Source: Mesorhizobium sp. SOD10 (GTDB taxonomy: Bacteria; Pseudomonadota; Alphaproteobacteria; Rhizobiales; Rhizobiaceae). From it: a stretch of DNA of 64,000 nt. The translations under genes and the position numbers were made by a program. The stretch spans positions 1 to 64,000 of the forward strand of contig CCNA01000034.1 of assembly GCA_000824805.1 (NCBI GenBank). Reading direction: 5' to 3'. Of this stretch, positions 36,301 through 45,196 are shown one piece after another; positions within the stretch are counted from its first letter, which is position 1; every line of letters begins with the position of its first letter. The notes under the pieces were generated by a model. That model did not search any database. It was not told the origin of the DNA and saw only the letters and a program-made list of their open reading frames with translations.

Positions 36301-38957
36301 GTGCCGAAGACGGTGTCGCGGGCCAGAGCGGAGAAATGGCCGCGCGGCGTCTGGTCGCCGCTCTTCGGCAGGATGCCGTTCACGATGTCGAAGGTCGGCG
36401 CCATGAACAGGCTGAGGATGAGAAGCGCCTGCCACTGCGCCGCCTGGGTGAAGGGCAGCAGCGTCCAGCCGGCGACGCAGGCCATGACCCAGAAGATCGG
36501 GGTGACCGAGCGGCGCAGATTGTCGACCATCTTCCAGCGCGACAGCGCGGGCACGCCTGAGCGCGGGTCGAAGATATAGCCGAGCAACTGCCAGTCGCCG
36601 CGCGCCCAGCGATGGTGGCGCGAGGCGTCGACCGAGTAGCGCGTCGGATAGTCCTCGACCAGCTCGACGTCGGTGACCAAAGCCGCGCGCGCGAGCGCGC
36701 CTTCGAGCAGATCGTGGCTGAGGATGGTGTTTTCGTCGATGCGGTTCTTCAGCGCCGCCTCGAAGGCGTCGACATGGTAGAGGCCCTTGCCGGTGAAGGA
36801 CCCGTCCCCGAAGACGTCCTGGTAAACGTCGGAAACCGCGAAAACATAGGGGTCGAGGCCGCGATTGGCCGAGAAGACGCGCTGGAAGAAGGAGGCATCG
36901 TCGCCACTGGTGAGCGAAGCGGTGATCCGCGGCTGCAGGATGGTGTAGCCGGCCGTGACGACGCGCTTCACCGGATCGAAATGGGGACGGTTGAGCGGAT
37001 GGGCGAGCTTGCCAACAAGGCTCGAAACCGCATCGCGCGTGGTGCGCGTGTCGGCGTCGAGCGTCATCACATAGACGACCTTTTCCGGCAGCGGCACGTC
37101 GAGCGGCAGGAAGGTGGTGTCGCTGTCGCCACGCAGCAAGAGGTTCAACTCGTGCAGCTTGCCGCGCTTGCGCTCCCACCCCATCCAGCAGCCCTGCGCC
37201 TGGTTGTAGAGCCGGCGGCGATGCAGGAGATAAAAGCGCGGCGAGCCTTCTGACGGATAGCGCGCGTTCAGCCTGGCGATCTCGTCGCGAGCATATTGCA
37301 GGATCTCGATGTCGGCGGCGTCGATCTCGGTCTTGGAATCCGGCCAGTCGGACAAAAGCGCGAAATGGATCTCTTGCGCCGTGTTGGCGAGGTGGTGCAC
37401 CTCGATGTTGCGTATGTTTTCCTCAACATCGTCGCGCGAGCCGATCAGCGAGGGTACGACGACCAGCGTACGCGCCTCGGCCGGGATGCCGTGCTTGTTG
37501 TAATCGTAGCCGACAAGCCGGGTCGGCTTCAGGAACAGCGCCACCACGGTGTTGAAGAAGGCCAGTGCGCCTTCGCTGGCCGGCACCGCGAACAGCGCCA
37601 GCATCAGCGTGATCGATTCCACCGACAGGCCGAGATTGGCGAGCGCCCTGCCCGACAGGACCAGCAGCAGCACCGTCAACAGGAAGACCGGCATGACGAT
37701 GCCCAGCCAGCCTGCGCTGGCAAAGCCGCGCTTGAAGGTCACATTGAAAGGCGGTCGGTAGCCGATCGCCTTTTCCAGTTCCTGCCGGCGCGGGCCGACG
37801 AGGAAGAAGCCGACATCGGTATGCACATCCGGATCCGTCGTCTCCGGCAGACCGGATGCATCGGTGAGCCCGGGCGTGTGGCCGGCAAGCTCGATCGCCT
37901 TTTCGGCGACGCGGTATTCGGAGAGACGGGAGCGGCGCGCCAGCTGTTCGATCGCGGTGCGGTACTGGTCACGCGAGAAGAAATCGAGGTCGGCAAAATC
38001 GGTCTTTTCACGCAGCAGCGTGTCGATGCGGCTGACGCCTTCGAACCAGACCGTCCAGTCGACGTCGTTGATGAGGCGCAGGCCGCGGATGATGTTGCCG
38101 GTGGTGACGTTGCCCGAGGACAGCGTCTGATGCTCGGAGATGATGATCTCCTCGGCGTCGGAGCCGGTCTTTTCGAGCTCGCCTTCCAGCCATTCCAGCG
38201 CGCGGCCGGCGTTCTGCGACCCGTCGCGCAGGCGGTAGAGCAGCTGGGTGGCGAAAGTGGTGTCCTGCGCATGCGCGCTGTAGTTGGACAGGATCCTGGT
38301 GCGGTCTGCATTGTCGTCGGTCGCCAGAACCCGGTCGGCGACCTCGTTGGCGGTCTGGCGCATCTGCCTGGTCCGCTCGACGCGCACGGCGATGCGACGC
38401 AGGTTCTCGATCAGCACGAAGCGCAGCAGCGAAGGCAATGCCCAGAGCTCGCCGATTTTCATCGGCTCGACCGACTGGAAGCCCTCGACGATCGCCTTGA
38501 ACATGGTGGCCGAGACGGAGCTGTCGGAATGCTCGACATAGCTCCAGGCAACGACGAAGGCGCGCGGCAGCACCGTGCCGTCGCCGAGTGTCAGCGTCGG
38601 CAGCTGCCGGTAAAAGCGGCGCGGCAGGTCGCGTTTGACCTGGAAGATGGTCTCCTCGACCAGGTAATTGTTGTCGAGCAGCCATTGCGCGGCCGGCGTG
38701 ATGGTCTCGCCCTTGGCCTGGGCGGCATTGGTCGAGCGGTAGACTTCGAGAATCTTCTTGGCGCTGTCGCGGATGCGGGCCTGGAACTCGAACGGGGCCA
38801 AGCCGAACAATTCCTTGACCTCGCCCTTGGCGAGCGCGACGCCCAAGGCGCGCAACCGGTCACCGGGCAGGAAATTGGAGCGTATCGGCGCTTCCGTCAC
38901 CCTCGGGAAGCCGGCGCTTGTCTGTTCGATCTTGTTCGGATTCGTCTGAATGTTCAT
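30378..38957 (-). CDS. ndvB: cyclic beta-1,2-glucan synthase NdvB/ChvB
   Basis: A giant inner-membrane enzyme of 2859 residues that starts, elongates, trims and cyclises beta-1,2-glucan from UDP-glucose. In order: a cytoplasmic N-terminus; membrane segments at about 410-480; a GT84 glycosyltransferase domain with TLDADTRT and the HHRWARGDWQLLGY motif (about 640-790); more membrane segments to about 990; a glycoamylase-like domain (LPPDNFQESPAP, SPTNIGVYLLS); GT36-type beta-sandwich parts; and a C-terminal GH94 phosphorylase domain with the catalytic GGDWNDGMNRVG. Length and order match rhizobial NdvB. ATG at 38957 is preferred over TTG at 38981. Its export partner ndvA follows. Confidence 0.95.
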   Translation of the reverse strand: MNIQTNPNKIEQTSAGFPRVTEAPIRSNFLPGDRLRALGVALAKGEVKELFGLAPFEFQARIRDSAKKILEVYRSTNAAQAKGETITPAAQWLLDNNYLVEETIFQVKRDLPRRFYRQLPTLTLGDGTVLPRAFVVAWSYVEHSDSSVSATMFKAIVEGFQSVEPMKIGELWALPSLLRFVLIENLRRIAVRVERTRQMRQTANEVADRVLATDDNADRTRILSNYSAHAQDTTFATQLLYRLRDGSQNAGRALEWLEGELEKTGSDAEEIIISEHQTLSSGNVTTGNIIRGLRLINDVDWTVWFEGVSRIDTLLREKTDFADLDFFSRDQYRTAIEQLARRSRLSEYRVAEKAIELAGHTPGLTDASGLPETTDPDVHTDVGFFLVGPRRQELEKAIGYRPPFNVTFKRGFASAGWLGIVMPVFLLTVLLLVLSGRALANLGLSVESITLMLALFAVPASEGALAFFNTVVALFLKPTRLVGYDYNKHGIPAEARTLVVVPSLIGSRDDVEENIRNIEVHHLANTAQEIHFALLSDWPDSKTEIDAADIEILQYARDEIARLNARYPSEGSPRFYLLHRRRLYNQAQGCWMGWERKRGKLHELNLLLRGDSDTTFLPLDVPLPEKVVYVMTLDADTRTTRDAVSSLVGKLAHPLNRPHFDPVKRVVTAGYTILQPRITASLTSGDDASFFQRVFSANRGLDPYVFAVSDVYQDVFGDGSFTGKGLYHVDAFEAALKNRIDENTILSHDLLEGALARAALVTDVELVEDYPTRYSVDASRHHRWARGDWQLLGYIFDPRSGVPALSRWKMVDNLRRSVTPIFWVMACVAGWTLLPFTQAAQWQALLILSLFMAPTFDIVNGILPKSGDQTPRGHFSALARDTVFGTALVALKVLLMAHLAWMMGDAIIRTIYRLFVSRQNLLEWRTASQAAKGGNDLGAYYGMMYGAVIVGVVGLAIPVLADSTGAFVAFFFAIFWIASPAVACWISRSAETEDRLRISTADIHALRTFARRTWHYFETFVTPEHHHLPPDNFQESPAPVVAPRTSPTNIGVYLLSVVSARDFGWISLSDAITRIDATMTTIENMPRERGHLYNWYDTTTLKPLYPLYISAVDSGNLAGHLVAVAASCAEWAEAPSVHLQGDFEGIIDTVTILDESLDELPDDRRQLRPLRQRLADRLDGMRRAVATIKAQPEMASIRTINLAVLAGEIRKLATAIHTEAASPKSDVIADWAARLEATCEAHVHDSHNDESAVAALRAKLLALRERCRRYAFEMDFSFLMRQERKLLSIGYRVEDRQLDESCYDLLASEARLTSLFAIAKGDLPTEHWFRLGRPIVEIGFQGALMSWSGSMFEYLMPPLVMKEPQGSILNQTSKLIIKRQIQYARSKNVPWGISEAAYNARDRELTYQYTNFGVPGLGLKRGLGQNTVIAPYATILAAQFSPRAAVQNLQRLRSIGALGRHGFYDAVDFTPQRVPEGSDHAVVQNYMAHHSGMSIAAVADAIFEGRLRERFHSDPVIESAELLLQEKAPRDIPTATVRTEADERSKDETEAESPDSRIILDPIKALRATNVMSNGRYSVMVTATGSGYSRFGELAITRWQPDPSEDRLGSYIFLRDTATGDWWSATAEPKRIEGERVQTLFADDKASFTKSVGSLRSEVECIVISEGNGEGRRITLYNDGPADRHIEVTSFAELVLGNEASDNAHPAFSKMFVETEIAPNNSAIFATRRKRDKNDPDLTMVHFVTDPSGPSRDAEAETDRRAFIGRGRTIADAIAFDPGVRLSGSQGFTLDPVAALRRQVRVPANKKISLTFWTAVGVNRGDLDEAIARLDHQESFARQAMLAWTRSQVQTRHLGLSLTDAANVQKLARYLIYPDPFLRLPAESIASGLGRQSSLWPTSISGDFPIFLVRIGDVADLEIVAQALRFQEYMRARGMMIDFVVVNEQASSYVQDLQRAVETLCENSRLRGRELGPRQHIFAVRRDLMDEPTYKTLLSVARAVLHTRNGTIFDQLERAETAALQARDALLQAEGGSPREPVPPLPLPVPASQGGDDIAADGSGLSLWNGFGGFDGDGRHYVTRLTGRRCTPQPWINVISNASFGFHVSAEGAGFTWSRNSRDYQLTPWSNDPVSNRPGEGFYIFDQLSGKAFSPMAAMVRDPSMTYETWHGQGFSTFRSKRGPLSMDLTQVVDPADPVKITRLRIQNAGPAPARLRIYAYAEWVLGGHRSRTAATIVPSRDAATGAMLAQNPYGLDFGERVAFLAASHPVHSVTADRSEFIGRHGTTEYPQAVLGGLALSGRIEAGDDPCAVLASDIDIPAGGDVTLIWLLGDAATPAEASGLVQTHGGKDFDQRLADNEKTWRGFLDTIQVETPDEAMNAMVNHWLPYQSLACRIRARSAFYQASGAFGFRDQLQDTLALLAHDPKLARDQILNAARRQFPEGDVQHWWLPRTDAGVRTMISDDVVWLAHATARYIEVTGDTGILKEQLPFIDGQQLGEGEHDAFFTPEITKNTAPLYDHCARALDLAIKRSSPAGLPLILGGDWNDGMNRVGEDGKGESVWLGWFLLKTLTDFAPVAKGQGDTKRAQAWTKHADVLKRALESTAWDGQWYRRGSFDDGTPLGSHHSEECKIDSIAQSWSVLSGEGDPARSTTAMEQATNMLVDDELNIVKLFTPPFSNSDKDPGYIKSYPPGVRENGGQYTHAATWFVIALAEMGRTDEAYRCFSMLNPVNHASDEAAAEHYRVEPYVVAADIYAGEGKGGRGGWTWYTGSAGWLYRAAVEGILGIERRGKEITFRPKLPGHWDGYAATLKMFGGEIKLRVIRDKKTKSISLEVDGSKKKSASFEPIAGGKTEVVVRIPA

Positions 38958-39019
38958 TGAAAATTCCGTAAGCGGGCGCAATGCGGCGTCACCGCCACGG
39001 CAATGCCCCTAAAACCGGT

Positions 39020-39033
39020 CCAATTGCAATTGG
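39020..39033. promoter_or_regulatory. perfect 14-bp palindrome upstream of ndvB
   Basis: CCAATTGCAATTGG is its own reverse complement and lies 63 bp before the ndvB start, in the 248-bp gap between ndvB and hutD. Its length and symmetry fit an operator for a dimeric regulator. The protein that would bind is unknown. Confidence 0.4.
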
Positions 39034-39205
39034 TTGCATGACTGATCGGCCGAAAGTTTGTTTTGCGCACCACGACAGGGGCGTGCCCTTTCGACAGCTC
39101 GTGGGCGAATGCCCCTCGCTCTCCGCCCCGGTTGGATCAGGGCAAGGAATCAGGCTTTTTCGTGATACATGCAAGGGGCCGGGCGATAATTCGCCCCAGC
39201 CGCGA

Positions 39206-39811
39206 TCATGTTTGGCAACAGCCGTTAATGTTGGCGGCGAGGCGGTGGAGCCCGATCACGAAAAGCAGGCCCTGCCCCTTGGGCTGAAGCCGCAATTCCG
39301 GGCCATCTTGGTCGACGATCAGCGTGTCGAGCGGTCCGAGGCTCGCCCCATCTTCCGTGAAGAGCGTGGCGCCGGCGCCGACGGCAAGAACTAGCGTAAC
39401 GTCGGCGCGCGGGGCGATGCGAATCTCGCCTGAAAAAGGCCGGCGCTCGATCTCATGAGCCATGCGGCCACGGCGGGTCATGATGTTGAGATCGGTGATC
39501 GGACCGCCGATCAGCGCCGCACTGGTCGGCGCGTCGCCCGGAAAGGCAAGCGGCGCCGAAGCCGTGGTCAGCCGCGTCGGAAGCCGGCCGGCGACGTCAA
39601 GGACAATCCCCTCGCCTTCCAGCACCGACAATGTCCGGTCGATGCCGGCGAAGCTCGAGAACGGCCCACCGGTCTCGACGCGGGCCATGGAGATGCGCCA
39701 GTCGAAATCGTCGAGCCCGGCTCCGTCGGGCGACACCGCGATCTCGGTGGTCGTGCCGCCGCCATTCTTCCACGGCATGACGCGATAATCGGCGGCACGA
39801 AGGATGCGCAT
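39206..39811 (-). CDS. hutD: HutD family protein
   Basis: A 201-residue double-cupin protein of the HutD family, last gene of the histidine-utilisation arm. The characteristic MPWKNGGGTTTEIAVSP is at residues 12-28, followed by DFDWRISMARV. HutD is thought to limit hut expression by binding formylglutamate or urocanate rather than to catalyse a step. It follows hutU by 5 bp and ends in a Cys-containing tail. A 172-residue-type core is typical, so the length is normal. Confidence 0.88.
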   Translation of the reverse strand: MRILRAADYRVMPWKNGGGTTTEIAVSPDGAGLDDFDWRISMARVETGGPFSSFAGIDRTLSVLEGEGIVLDVAGRLPTRLTTASAPLAFPGDAPTSAALIGGPITDLNIMTRRGRMAHEIERRPFSGEIRIAPRADVTLVLAVGAGATLFTEDGASLGPLDTLIVDQDGPELRLQPKGQGLLFVIGLHRLAANINGCCQT

Positions 39812-39816
39812 TTAGC

Positions 39817-41487
39817 CTAGCCCAGTATGCCTGGAAGGTTGAGCTGGTGCTCCGTGGCGCATTGAATGGCGATGTCGTAGCCGGCATCGGCATGGCGCAT
39901 GACGCCGGTCGCCGGGTCGTTCCACAGCACGCGCTCCAGGCGCTTTGCCGCCTCGGGCGTGCCGTCGGCGACGATCACCATGCCGGCATGCTGCGAAAAG
40001 CCCATGCCGACGCCGCCGCCATGGTGCAGCGACACCCAGGTGGCACCCGACGCGGTGTTGAGCAGCGCGTTGAGCAGCGGCCAGTCGGAGATGGCGTCGG
40101 AGCCGTCCTTCATCGCTTCGGTCTCGCGATTCGGCGAAGCGACCGAGCCGGAATCGAGGTGGTCGCGGCCGATGACGACCGGCGCCTTGAGCTCGCCCTT
40201 AGCGACCATGTCGTTGAAGGCGAGGCCGAGCCGGTGGCGGTCGCCGAGGCCGACCCAGCAGATGCGCGCCGGCAGACCTTGGAAGGAGATGCGCTTGCGC
40301 GCCATGTCGAGCCAATTGTGCAGATGGGTGTTGCCGGGGGTCAGCTCGCGCACCTTGGCGTCGGTCTTGTAGATATCCTCCGGATCGCCCGAGAGTGCCG
40401 CCCAGCGGAACGGGCCGATGCCGCGGCAGAACAGCGGCCGGATATAGGCCGGCACGAAGCCCGGGAAGGCGAAGGCGTTCTCAAAACCTTCGTCCTTGGC
40501 GACCTGGCGGATGTTGTTGCCGTAGTCGAGCGTCGGCACGCCGGCGTTCCAGAACGCCACCATCGCCTCGACATGCTCGCGCATCGAGGCGCGTGCCGCC
40601 TTCCCCACCGCCTTCGGGTCCGAAATCCGCTTCTCGCGCCATTGCGCCATCGTCCAGCCCTTGGGCAGATAGCCGTTGATGGGGTCATGCGCCGAGGTCT
40701 GGTCGGTGAGGATGTCGGGGCGGATGCCGCGCCTGAACATCTCCGGCACGAGCTCGGCGGCATTGCCGAGCAGGCCGACCGATTTTGCTTCGCCAGTCTT
40801 GGTCCAGCGATCGATCATCTCCATCGCCTCGTCGAGCGTCTCGGCCTTCTCGTCGAGGTAGCGGGTGCGCAGGCGGAAATCGATCGAATCCGGGTTGCAC
40901 TCGATGGCAAGACACGAAGCGCCGGCCATGACAGCGGCCAAAGGCTGGGCGCCTCCCATGCCGCCGAGGCCGGCGGTCAGGATCCACTTGCCCTTGAGAT
41001 TGCCGCCATAGTGCTGGCGGCCGGCCTCGACGAAAGTTTCGTAGGTGCCCTGCACGATGCCTTGCGTGCCGATATAGATCCAGGAGCCGGCCGTCATCTG
41101 GCCGTACATCATAAGGCCCTTCCTATCGAGCTCGTTGAACTTCTCCCAGGTCGCCCAGTGCGGCACGATGTTGGAGTTGGCGATGAGCACGCGCGGCGCG
41201 TTGGAATGGGTCTTGAAGACGCCGACCGGCTTGCCGGATTGCACCAGCAGCGTCTCGTCCTCGCCCAAGGTCTTCAGCGAAGCGACGATGCGGTCGAAAT
41301 CGTTCCAGGTGCGCGCCGCCCGGCCGATGCCGCCATAGACCACGAGCTCATTCGGGTTCTCGGCGACCTCCGGGTCGAGATTGTTCATCAGCATGCGCAA
41401 CGGCGCTTCGGTCGTCCAGTAGCGGGCGTTGAGCTTGTCGCCGCGCGGGGCGCGCACTTCGCGGATGTTGTGACGAGGATCGGTCAT
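39817..41487 (-). CDS. hutU: urocanate hydratase
   Basis: HutU catalyses the second step, urocanate to 4-imidazolone-5-propionate, with tightly bound NAD+ as electrophile. The 556-residue length is standard. The NAD-binding glycine motif [14 protein letters not shown] is near residues 170-183, and [13 protein letters not shown] and [18 protein letters not shown] are conserved family blocks. The ATG at 41487 was chosen because AAGGGA lies 5 nt upstream; the ATG just before it is too close. It sits between hutG (28-bp gap) and hutD (5-bp gap). Confidence 0.96.
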   Translation of the reverse strand: MTDPRHNIREVRAPRGDKLNARYWTTEAPLRMLMNNLDPEVAENPNELVVYGGIGRAARTWNDFDRIVASLKTLGEDETLLVQSGKPVGVFKTHSNAPRVLIANSNIVPHWATWEKFNELDRKGLMMYGQMTAGSWIYIGTQGIVQGTYETFVEAGRQHYGGNLKGKWILTAGLGGMGGAQPLAAVMAGASCLAIECNPDSIDFRLRTRYLDEKAETLDEAMEMIDRWTKTGEAKSVGLLGNAAELVPEMFRRGIRPDILTDQTSAHDPINGYLPKGWTMAQWREKRISDPKAVGKAARASMREHVEAMVAFWNAGVPTLDYGNNIRQVAKDEGFENAFAFPGFVPAYIRPLFCRGIGPFRWAALSGDPEDIYKTDAKVRELTPGNTHLHNWLDMARKRISFQGLPARICWVGLGDRHRLGLAFNDMVAKGELKAPVVIGRDHLDSGSVASPNRETEAMKDGSDAISDWPLLNALLNTASGATWVSLHHGGGVGMGFSQHAGMVIVADGTPEAAKRLERVLWNDPATGVMRHADAGYDIAIQCATEHQLNLPGILG

Positions 41488-41515
41488 CATTGTCCCTTTC
41501 AAGCAAGGCGGCGCG

Positions 41516-42334
41516 TCAGCGACCGGCCCAGTCAATGGCGGCTTCGAGGATGGTTTTCAGCGTGGCACGGATCGGCGCGGCGTAGCTTGGGTCGTAAGGC
41601 ACCGGCCAATTTTCAGGCGAACCCTTTTCCGCAGGCTCGCGCATATAGCTGCGGTTGGAGAGCTCCATCTGCAGCGCATGCACGCCGTTTTGCGGCTGGC
41701 CGAAGCTTCTGGTGATCCAGCCGCCCTTGAAGCGGCCGTTGACCACCCAGGTCTCGCCGGTTGCGGCAAGAATTGCAGCGACCTTGTCCTGCAGCGCCGG
41801 ATCGGTGCTCTTACCGTCATTGGTGCCGAGGTTGAAGACCGGCAACGTGCCTTCGAACAGCCGCGGCAGCACCGAGCGGATCGAGTGGCAGTCGTAGAGC
41901 ACGATCTTGTCGTGCAGGCCGCGCAGCCGGTCGATCTCGGCCTGAAGAGCGTCGCGGTAGGGTGCGAAATATGTCTCCCGGCGCTGGTCGATCTCGGACG
42001 GCGTCGGCTCCTCGCCCATGCGGTAGAGCGGGTCGCCGTCGAAGGTATCGGTCGGGCAAAGGGTCGTCGTCGCCTGCCCAGGATAGAGCGAGACGCCGGA
42101 CGGATCGCGGTTGACGTCGATGACGGTGCGCGAAATGGCGGTGTGCACGACCGTCGCGCCAAGCTCGGCGGCAAAATCATAGAGCTTGTCGATCCACCAG
42201 TCGCAGTCCCGGCGGCCGAGCCAGGTCGAGACCAGGCGCGAGTCGAGGCCGGCAAGGTCAATGCCGGTGTGCGGGATCGAGACCAGCAGGGGCGCTGTGC
42301 CTTGGGTGACGGTGAGCCAGGGAGGCGTTGCCAT
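41516..42334 (-). CDS. hutG: N-formylglutamate deformylase
   Basis: HutG cleaves N-formylglutamate to glutamate and formate, the last step of the five-enzyme route. The 272-residue protein opens with [13 protein letters not shown] and has DVNRDPSG and [14 protein letters not shown], metal-binding blocks of the N-formylglutamate amidohydrolase family. The ATG at 42334 has GGAG 7 nt upstream; a GTG one codon earlier overlaps the hutH stop. The presence of hutF and this gene shows that the deformylase branch, not direct formiminoglutamase, is used. Confidence 0.94.
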   Translation of the reverse strand: MATPPWLTVTQGTAPLLVSIPHTGIDLAGLDSRLVSTWLGRRDCDWWIDKLYDFAAELGATVVHTAISRTVIDVNRDPSGVSLYPGQATTTLCPTDTFDGDPLYRMGEEPTPSEIDQRRETYFAPYRDALQAEIDRLRGLHDKIVLYDCHSIRSVLPRLFEGTLPVFNLGTNDGKSTDPALQDKVAAILAATGETWVVNGRFKGGWITRSFGQPQNGVHALQMELSNRSYMREPAEKGSPENWPVPYDPSYAAPIRATLKTILEAAIDWAGR

Positions 42335-43875
42335 CACGCCGCTCCCGCGATCGACGGCAGCTTCACGGCGCCCGCCGCATTGACCGCGGCGCCGCTGCGC
42401 ACCAGGGCGATCGCCTTTTCCATGTCGGGGTGGAAGTGACGGTCGTTATCGAGATGCGAGACCTCGGCCCGGACCAGCCTGCGCACCGCCTCCAGCGCTT
42501 CGCTCGAAGCGAGCGGCGCATGAAAATCGCAGCCCTGGGCCGCGGCCAGCAATTCGATGCCGATGACGGCGGTGGCATTCTCGATCATGCCGAGCAGCCG
42601 GCGCGCGCCGTGGGCGGCCATGGAGACATGGTCTTCCTGGTTGGCCGAGGTCGGAATGGAATCGACGCTCGCCGGATAGGCCTTCTGCTTGTTTTCCGAG
42701 ACAAGCGCCGCCGCCGTCACCTGCGGGATCATGAAGCCGGAGTTCAGGCCGGGCTTCGGCGTCAGGAAAGCCGGCATGCCGGACAGCGCCGGGTCGACCA
42801 ACATGGCAATGCGACGCTCCGACAGCGAGCCGATCTCGCAGACGGCCAAAGCGATCATGTCGGCAGCGAAGGCCACCGGCTCGGCGTGGAAATTGCCACC
42901 GGAAAGCGCTGTATCGTCCTCGGCGAAGATCAGCGGATTGTCGGTGACGCCGTTGGCTTCGGTTTCAAGCGTGTCGGCCGCCTTACGCAGCACATCGAGC
43001 GCAGCGCCCATCACCTGCGGCTGGCAGCGCAGGCAATACGGATCCTGCACGCGCTCGTCGCCGACACGGTGCGATTCACGGATGGCGCTGCCGGCCATGA
43101 GATTGCGCAGCGCATCCGCCGTCTCGATCTGGCCCCGATGCTTGCGCAACAGATGAATGCGCGGATCGAAGGGCGCGTCCGAACCCTTGGCGGCGTCGGT
43201 CGACAGCGCGCCGGCGACCAGCGCCGACTGGTAGAGCGTCTCTGCCTCGAACAGGCCGGCGAGCGCGAAAGCCGTCGAGAACTGCGTGCCGTTGAGCAGC
43301 GCGAGACCCTCCTTGGCACCTAATGTCACCGGCTCGAGCCCATGCGAGACGAAGGCGACCTTGGCCGGGAAACGGCCATGCGGGGTAAAGCACTCGCCGA
43401 CGCCGATCATGACGGCGGTCATGTGCGAGAGCGGCGCGAGGTCGCCGGAGGCGCCGACCGAGCCTTGCGCCGGCACCACCGGGATGACGTCGTTGGCAAG
43501 CATCGCTTGAAGCAGGTCGATGGTCTCGGCGCGCACGCCGGATGCGCCCTGGGCAAGGCTGGCGAGCTTGAGCGCCATCATCAGCCGCACCACCGCGACA
43601 GGCATCGGCTCGCCGACGCCGGCGGCATGCGAGAGCACGATGTTGCGCTGCAGCGTTTCGAGATCGTTTGCCGGGATGCGGACGCTGGCGAGCTTGCCGA
43701 AGCCGGTGTTGATGCCATAGACCGGCTCGCCCTTGGCGAGGATGCGGGCGACCGCCTCGGCACTGGCCTTGATTTTCGGCCTGCAGGCTGCGTCGAGCTT
43801 CGGAATGGCGCCGCGATAGATCGCACGCCAGTCGGCAAGCGTCGCGCTGCCGGGCTTCAGGATAAGTTCTGTCAT
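42334..43875 (-). CDS. hutH: histidine ammonia-lyase
   Basis: HutH removes ammonia from L-histidine to give trans-urocanate, the committed step. The 513-residue protein keeps the Ala142-Ser143-Gly144 triad ([14 protein letters not shown]) that cyclises to the MIO electrophile, plus [11 protein letters not shown] and the [13 protein letters not shown] block. Its ATG overlaps the hutI stop (ATGA at 43872-43875) and is preceded by GGAGAGG. The proximal hutI-hutH-hutG genes are thus tightly coupled. Confidence 0.97.
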   Translation of the reverse strand: MTELILKPGSATLADWRAIYRGAIPKLDAACRPKIKASAEAVARILAKGEPVYGINTGFGKLASVRIPANDLETLQRNIVLSHAAGVGEPMPVAVVRLMMALKLASLAQGASGVRAETIDLLQAMLANDVIPVVPAQGSVGASGDLAPLSHMTAVMIGVGECFTPHGRFPAKVAFVSHGLEPVTLGAKEGLALLNGTQFSTAFALAGLFEAETLYQSALVAGALSTDAAKGSDAPFDPRIHLLRKHRGQIETADALRNLMAGSAIRESHRVGDERVQDPYCLRCQPQVMGAALDVLRKAADTLETEANGVTDNPLIFAEDDTALSGGNFHAEPVAFAADMIALAVCEIGSLSERRIAMLVDPALSGMPAFLTPKPGLNSGFMIPQVTAAALVSENKQKAYPASVDSIPTSANQEDHVSMAAHGARRLLGMIENATAVIGIELLAAAQGCDFHAPLASSEALEAVRRLVRAEVSHLDNDRHFHPDMEKAIALVRSGAAVNAAGAVKLPSIAGAA

Positions 43876-45104
43876 TGTCCTCTCCAGATACGGGCATGGA
43901 GCGGGTTGAAGCCCATGCGGTAGACGAGTTCGGCCGGGCGCTCGATGTCCCAGATGGCGAGGTCGGCCGATTTGCCGGCTTCCAGCGTGCCGGTCTGGCC
44001 CAATAGGCCAAGGGCGCGCGCGGCTTCGCGGGTGACGCCGGCGAGGCATTCGTCGACGGTCATCCCGAACAGCGTCGCGGCCATGTTCATCGTGAGCAGC
44101 AGCGAGGTGAGCGGCGAGGTGCCGGGATTGGAGTCGGTGGCGACAGCCATCTTCACGCCGTGGCGGCGGAACAGATCGACCGGCGGCTTCTTCGTCTCGC
44201 GGATGAAGTAGTAGGCGCCGGGCAGGATCGTCGCCACAGTGCCGGCCTTGGCCATCGCTTCGGCGCCCTCCTCGTCGGTGTATTCGAGGTGATCGGCCGA
44301 GAGCGCCCCGTAGCGGGCGGCAAGGGCCGCGCCATGCAGGTTGGAAAGCTGGTCGGCGTGAAGCTTCACCGGCAGGCCGAGCGCCTTCGCCCTGTCGAAG
44401 ACGCGCGCCATCTGCTCCGGTGAAAACGCAATGCCCTCGCAAAAGCCGTCGACGGCGTCGGCGAGATTTTCGGCGGCAATTTCCGGCAGGATGGTCCCGG
44501 TGACAAGATCGATGAAGGCATCCTTGTCGCCTTTGGCTTCCGGCGGCAGGGCATGCGCGGCAAGACACGTCGTGCTGACCGTAACGGGGCGCTCGTCGGC
44601 CAGGCGGCGGGCAGCGCGCAGCGATTTCTTCTCGTTGTCGGCATCGAGGCCGTAGCCCGATTTCACCTCGACGGTGGTGACACCTTCGGCCATCAGCGCG
44701 TCGAGACGCGGCAGCGTTTCGGCGACGAGCTCGTCCTCGCTCGCGGCGCGCAGCGACTTGACCGAGGAGACGATGCCGCCGCCGGCGCGCGCCACTTCTT
44801 CATAGGTGGCGCCGGCCAGACGCATCTCGAACTCGTTGGCGCGGTTGCCGGCATAGACAAGATGGGTATGGCAGTCGATCAGGCCGGGCGTGATCCAGCG
44901 CCCCTCGCAATCGAGGGTCTTGGCGCCCTGCCCGGCCGCAGCCGGCATGTCCGCCTCGGGGCCGGCGTAAACAACAAGCCCGTCGCGCGCGGCGACCGCG
45001 CCTTTTTCGACGATGCCAAGACCGGCCGCGCTATCGGCCATGGTCGCCAGGCGCGCATTGCGCCAGACCCGATGGCCGCTCTTCCCGTTTGCTCCACCCA
45101 TCAT
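43872..45104 (-). CDS. hutI: imidazolonepropionase
   Basis: HutI hydrolyses 4-imidazolone-5-propionate to N-formimino-L-glutamate, step three. The 410-residue amidohydrolase-fold enzyme has the metal motif [12 protein letters not shown] (about residues 76-87), a second His in KLHADQL and the Asp in ATDSNPGT. It is the first gene of the leftward hut arm. Two ATG codons at 45104 and 45101 compete; either is possible. The 92-bp gap to hutF contains a HutC-type operator. Confidence 0.95.
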   Translation of the reverse strand: MMGGANGKSGHRVWRNARLATMADSAAGLGIVEKGAVAARDGLVVYAGPEADMPAAAGQGAKTLDCEGRWITPGLIDCHTHLVYAGNRANEFEMRLAGATYEEVARAGGGIVSSVKSLRAASEDELVAETLPRLDALMAEGVTTVEVKSGYGLDADNEKKSLRAARRLADERPVTVSTTCLAAHALPPEAKGDKDAFIDLVTGTILPEIAAENLADAVDGFCEGIAFSPEQMARVFDRAKALGLPVKLHADQLSNLHGAALAARYGALSADHLEYTDEEGAEAMAKAGTVATILPGAYYFIRETKKPPVDLFRRHGVKMAVATDSNPGTSPLTSLLLTMNMAATLFGMTVDECLAGVTREAARALGLLGQTGTLEAGKSADLAIWDIERPAELVYRMGFNPLHARIWRGQ

Positions 45105-45129
45105 CTTTTCCGTTTGCTTGGATGGCTAT

Positions 45130-45143
45130 TATGTATATACATA
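45130..45143. promoter_or_regulatory. HutC-type operator between the two hut arms
   Basis: TATGTATATACATA is a perfect 14-bp palindrome with the TGTATATACA core known for HutC repressors of the GntR family. It lies 26 bp before hutI and 53 bp before hutF, so one site can control both divergent arms. The cognate repressor gene hutC is in the rightward arm. Urocanate is the usual inducer of HutC. Confidence 0.75.
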
Positions 45144-45196
45144 TTGGAGCGCGACGCAAGTGATAATGTCGCCTGGGTTCAGATTCGGAGAGGAAC

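Noticed and set aside
32952-36560. Very long open frame (1202 codons) on the plus strand opposite ndvB
   Set aside because: Its translation is rich in Arg, Gly, Ala, His and Asp without motifs, and the opposite strand encodes the clear NdvB protein. Long antisense frames are expected at this GC content.
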